From assembly GCA_036265345.1 (NCBI GenBank), contig DATAPE010000092.1, forward strand, positions 1 through 7,631: a stretch of 7,631 nt of DNA, written 5' to 3'. Made by a program: the position numbers and the translations under genes. The stretch comes from DATAPE01 sp036265345 (GTDB lineage: Bacteria; Actinomycetota; CADDZG01; WHSQ01). The notes below the pieces were generated by a model that ran no database searches, had not been told where the DNA came from, and was given only the letters and a program-made list of their open reading frames with translations. Shown one piece after another: positions 5,583-7,631 of this stretch; the stretch's first letter is position 1; each line of letters begins with the position of its first letter.

Positions 5583-5606
5583 CGGCTGCCTCGCGCGTGG
5601 CAGCCG
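5583..5606 (-). repeat. 8-bp inverted repeat upstream of the PF15698 gene
   Basis: CGGCTGCC (5583-5590) and GGCAGCCG (5599-5606) are a perfect 8-bp inverted repeat with an 8-nt CG-rich centre. It can be a U-less terminator for the protease operon or, as its lower arm covers the predicted -35 region, an operator for the next gene. Confidence 0.45.
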
Positions 5607-5654
5607 AGGCGACCGTTCTCGAACGCGCCGGCACATCCAGGTCGCTCGTCAAAC

Positions 5655-5670
5655 CGGCCCCCCCGGGCCG
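5655..5670 (-). terminator. Hairpin just after the MarP-like gene
   Basis: CGGCCC (5655-5660) and GGGCCG (5665-5670) form an all-GC 6-bp stem with a 4-nt loop, 5 nt after the stop codon of the protease gene. On the minus strand GTTTG follows, so the T run is short. It is a reasonable terminator candidate. Confidence 0.4.
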
Positions 5671-5675
5671 ACCGA

Positions 5676-6854
5676 TCAGTGAACGCAAGGCCCCGTCGGC
5701 ACCCGAGTGGTGCGTTCGTTGCCCTTTCGTATGTCGTCGACGACCGTCGATCCCGTCAGTGCGTAGCCGATATCAGAGTTGGTGGTCGACGCCGCAAAGT
5801 CCACGCCCGCCACACGGCCGTCGGGTACCACGAATGGCCCCCCCGAGTCTCCCTGACGGATCGGCGTCCGGAGCTCGTAGACCTCTCGAAAAACGTCGCG
5901 CCGGCCATAGATGTCCTTCCCGTGCGCCTCGAAGCGAGCCGACACCGCGGCGCGGTGCGCAACTATGTGCGCCACTCCTCCGGGGAAGCCGAGGATCGCG
6001 CCGGGTGCTCCCCTATCGAGGTGGTGGGTGTCGAGTGGCAAGGGCGGGCCGGCCAAACCGCTCGTGCGGATCACCGCGATGTCGATCTCGGGGTCGAACA
6101 TGACAACGAAGCCCGGATGGCGGCCGGCTTGATCGTCGACGGTTACCGATCGTCCTCCGGCCACGACGTGCGCGTTCGTGACGACCGCGTCGGGGGCTGA
6201 GACCCAGCCACTGCCCAGCTGCGTTCCTCCGCATCCTGAGACCACCACGCGCACCGTCGACTTCGTGGCGCTCCGCACGGCCTGGCGAGCTTTCGCGTTC
6301 GAAGGAAGGCGCACCGGGGGCCCGATCGGACGAGGCAAACCGGCGAAGACCTGCGGAAATCCGGAAGTGTCCAGGTACTGGCGCAGGTAGGCGAGGACGT
6401 CGGGAGGGTCTGGCAACACGCTGTTCGTCACAGAGAGAAGCCGCGATCCTCGCAATGCCCGCGCGATCATCCGGGACGGACCCTGCACCAATAGAGAGCC
6501 GACCAACCAGAAGGAAACCAAGACCACCGCCACCCCAAACACGCTTCCCAAGAACGAATCGGGAACCCTCAGCCGGGCTCGTCGAGCGATCGCTCCGAAC
6601 CGCCTACCGATCAGGTAGCCGAGGGTTTGCCCGATAGACAGCGCGATGAAGACAACCAACAGCGATACGGCCGAGCGGACCAGAGCGCCTGTATTGGGGA
6701 GCCACGACACGACGTGGGGGCCGAGGTAGAGGCCGGCCAACAACCCGCCGAAACCACCGCCCAGCTCGAAGACCTGCCCCAGCAAACCCAGGCGCCATCC
6801 TCTTAACGCGGCGAATACTGCAAGCGCTACAACGATCAGATCAACGAGATTCAA
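5676..6854 (-). CDS. MarP-like membrane serine protease (CvpA + trypsin domains)
   Basis: A 392-residue membrane-anchored protease with the layout of mycobacterial MarP (Rv3671c, 397 residues), which acts outside the membrane in acid and oxidative stress resistance and cleaves a peptidoglycan hydrolase. The N-terminal CvpA-type region has four hydrophobic segments (about 3-20, 31-49, 61-83, 101-123). A linker precedes the chymotrypsin-fold domain (about 190-380). His229 (VTNAHV), Asp258 (DPEIDIAV) and Ser337 (GDSGGP) form the triad, and the His-Asp (29) and His-Ser (108) spacings equal those of MarP. Cys208 and Cys390 stand where MarP has a regulatory disulfide. The start is a TTG at 6854 whose TTGA overlaps the preceding stop, so translation is coupled; the long open frame upstream is a shadow. 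MarP function is inferred by homology. Confidence 0.92.
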   Translation of the reverse strand: MNLVDLIVVALAVFAALRGWRLGLLGQVFELGGGFGGLLAGLYLGPHVVSWLPNTGALVRSAVSLLVVFIALSIGQTLGYLIGRRFGAIARRARLRVPDSFLGSVFGVAVVLVSFWLVGSLLVQGPSRMIARALRGSRLLSVTNSVLPDPPDVLAYLRQYLDTSGFPQVFAGLPRPIGPPVRLPSNAKARQAVRSATKSTVRVVVSGCGGTQLGSGWVSAPDAVVTNAHVVAGGRSVTVDDQAGRHPGFVVMFDPEIDIAVIRTSGLAGPPLPLDTHHLDRGAPGAILGFPGGVAHIVAHRAAVSARFEAHGKDIYGRRDVFREVYELRTPIRQGDSGGPFVVPDGRVAGVDFAASTTNSDIGYALTGSTVVDDIRKGNERTTRVPTGPCVH

Positions 6855-7237
6855 TCGATGCCGAGCCCGGTCTGGATGGCGCGAATCGTTGCGAAACCGA
6901 TCAGGAAAGCCGCCACTCCGAATACGAGCCATGGGATGTCCTTGAAACGATCTCTCTGGGCGTAGCGGTGAGCGAAGGTCAGAACCACAACTGGGAAGAT
7001 GAGCCCATAGACGTAGTGGAGCCACGACGGCCCATTGGAGTTCGGCCGGTATCCCATCAAAAATAGGATGATCCCGATCAGCGCCTGGATCCCCAGCGCA
7101 ACCTGCATCACCGCCAGCAGCGACCAGAAGAGCGGAGCCGGGGGCCGGTTCCGGACCAGTGTGGCTGCGGCCCACGCTGCGATCACCAGCCACCCGGTTG
7201 GGATCAGATAGGCGAAGTAATGATGTATCTCGGTCAC
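6851..7237 (-). CDS. Uncharacterised four-helix membrane protein
   Basis: A 128-residue integral membrane protein, counted from the GTG at 7237, with hydrophobic segments at about 8-28, 36-62, 72-90 and 101-120. I do not recognise a named family. Visible features are GYRPNSNGPSWLHYVYG (62-78) at the start of helix 3, a His at each end of that helix (His74, His90), and basic loops after helices 1 and 3. The loop between helices 2 and 3 is polar. The frame stays open to an ATG at 7303, which would overlap the deacetylase gene by 34 nt. That extension (ending in PPGYRCRF) has no membrane character and looks like a shadow, so the GTG is preferred, though it has no clear ribosome-binding site. The stop overlaps the protease start by 4 nt, so the two products are probably made together. 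Confidence 0.75.
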   Translation of the reverse strand: MTEIHHYFAYLIPTGWLVIAAWAAATLVRNRPPAPLFWSLLAVMQVALGIQALIGIILFLMGYRPNSNGPSWLHYVYGLIFPVVVLTFAHRYAQRDRFKDIPWLVFGVAAFLIGFATIRAIQTGLGID

Positions 7238-7269
7238 GAAGCGGCAACGATAGCCGGGGGGCAGCGCTT

Positions 7270-7631
7270 CTAGTGCGCTAGCGACCTCAACAAGGGAAGG
7301 CACTCGTCGAGAACGCGCGCCACAGAGCGATCCAGGCCCGGACGGGAACCCCGCGAGACCTCCTGTGAAGGAGGATCATCCAACCACTCTTCCGGGATGA
7401 CCCCGGCGGCTCCACACATCTCTGCGAAATGGATCGTCCAGATCCTTGGAACTACAACGTCGAACTGATAGCCGCCGCCACCTGTTGCGACCCAGCGCCC
7501 AGAGGCGTAGTCGTGGGCCGCGTCGTGCAGGATGCGGGCCATCTTTGGATAGGCGCGCATCGTGAGTCCCAGGTTCGCGAGTGGATCACCGAAGTGCGTG
7601 TCCCCGCCGAGCTGCGTGACGAGCACGTCCG
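7270..7631 (-). CDS. acuC: AcuC-like histone deacetylase family protein (3' part)
   Basis: The last 119 codons of a zinc-dependent deacetylase of the arginase/HDAC fold, cut by the window edge so that the N-terminal two thirds are missing. It begins DVLVTQLGGDTHFGDPLANL, where the Asp of GDPL (fragment residue 15) is the position of the third zinc ligand in this family. WVATGGGGYQ (47-56) holds the active-site Tyr54 that polarises the substrate carbonyl. The DVVVPRIWTIHFAE segment (57-70) and the short acidic tail are typical of actinobacterial AcuC, which in Bacillus deacetylates acetyl-CoA synthetase. The earlier zinc ligands and catalytic His residues lie outside the window, so activity cannot be judged. 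The membrane protein gene starts 32 nt downstream. Family assignment is firm, the acuC name likely. Confidence 0.85.
   Translation of the reverse strand, partial: DVLVTQLGGDTHFGDPLANLGLTMRAYPKMARILHDAAHDYASGRWVATGGGGYQFDVVVPRIWTIHFAEMCGAAGVIPEEWLDDPPSQEVSRGSRPGLDRSVARVLDECLPLLRSLAH

Larger units (their letters stand above)
5553..5675. other. Spacer between MarP-like protease and PF15698 genes
   Basis: A 123-bp intergenic stretch between two minus-strand genes. No coding capacity is supported. It holds two GC-rich inverted repeats and a -10 candidate, so it probably ends one operon and starts the next. Confidence 0.6.

Noticed and set aside
5614..5625. CGTTC-TC-GAACG palindrome as a possible LexA (SOS) box
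   Set aside because: Actinobacterial LexA sites read GAAC-N4-GTTC; here the half-sites are in the reverse order and too close.
6851..7237. Haem-binding membrane cytochrome
   Set aside because: Two His residues at opposite ends of one helix do not make a recognisable haem-ligand pair, and no cytochrome motif is present.
6855..7247. N-terminal extension of the protease frame
   Set aside because: It overlaps the whole four-helix protein gene in another frame; the CvpA domain starts precisely at the TTG at 6854.

Overview
The window is GC-rich, gene-dense and looks like chromosomal DNA of a high-GC Gram-positive bacterium (Actinomycetota), probably a deep or uncultured lineage. The case rests on family content: a 33-residue AURKAIP1/COX24-type ribosomal protein like the one in mycobacterial 30S subunits, a MarP-like CvpA/trypsin membrane protease, an actinobacterial PF15698-type 'phosphatase', and a HicB-like ribbon-helix-helix regulator. 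Non-ATG starts (GTG, TTG) and apparent leaderless promoters fit this too. No mobile element, CRISPR array, rRNA or tRNA was found.

Layout: (1) 1-458, minus strand: an RHH regulator followed 13 nt later by the first codons of a gene that leaves the window, behind a promoter carrying two 11-bp-spaced repeats. (2) 553-2276, plus strand: aldo/keto reductase, an ATGA-coupled small P-loop kinase-like protein, and a PLDc_N-type membrane protein. (3) 2282-2317: a 13-bp hairpin between convergent genes, probably a bidirectional terminator. (4) 2301-5552, minus strand: PF15698 protein, M20 metallopeptidase, a 185-bp gap, the tiny ribosomal protein gene, and an S-adenosylmethionine hydrolase. (5) 5553-5675: a spacer with two hairpins. 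(6) 5676-7631, minus strand: the 3' part of an AcuC-like deacetylase, a four-helix membrane protein and the MarP-like protease.

How the genes fit together: most are housekeeping or stress functions with no single evident pathway. The strongest functional couplings are positional: kinase with AKR, four-helix protein with MarP, and PF15698 protein with M20 peptidase. I did not find a convincing new multi-gene system. The observations most worth checking are the operator-like repeats on the RHH promoter, a recurrent -10-to-ATG spacing of exactly 7 nt, the 33-codon ribosomal gene, a 10-nt anti-SD match in front of an in-frame CTG, and the uncharacterised membrane partner of MarP.
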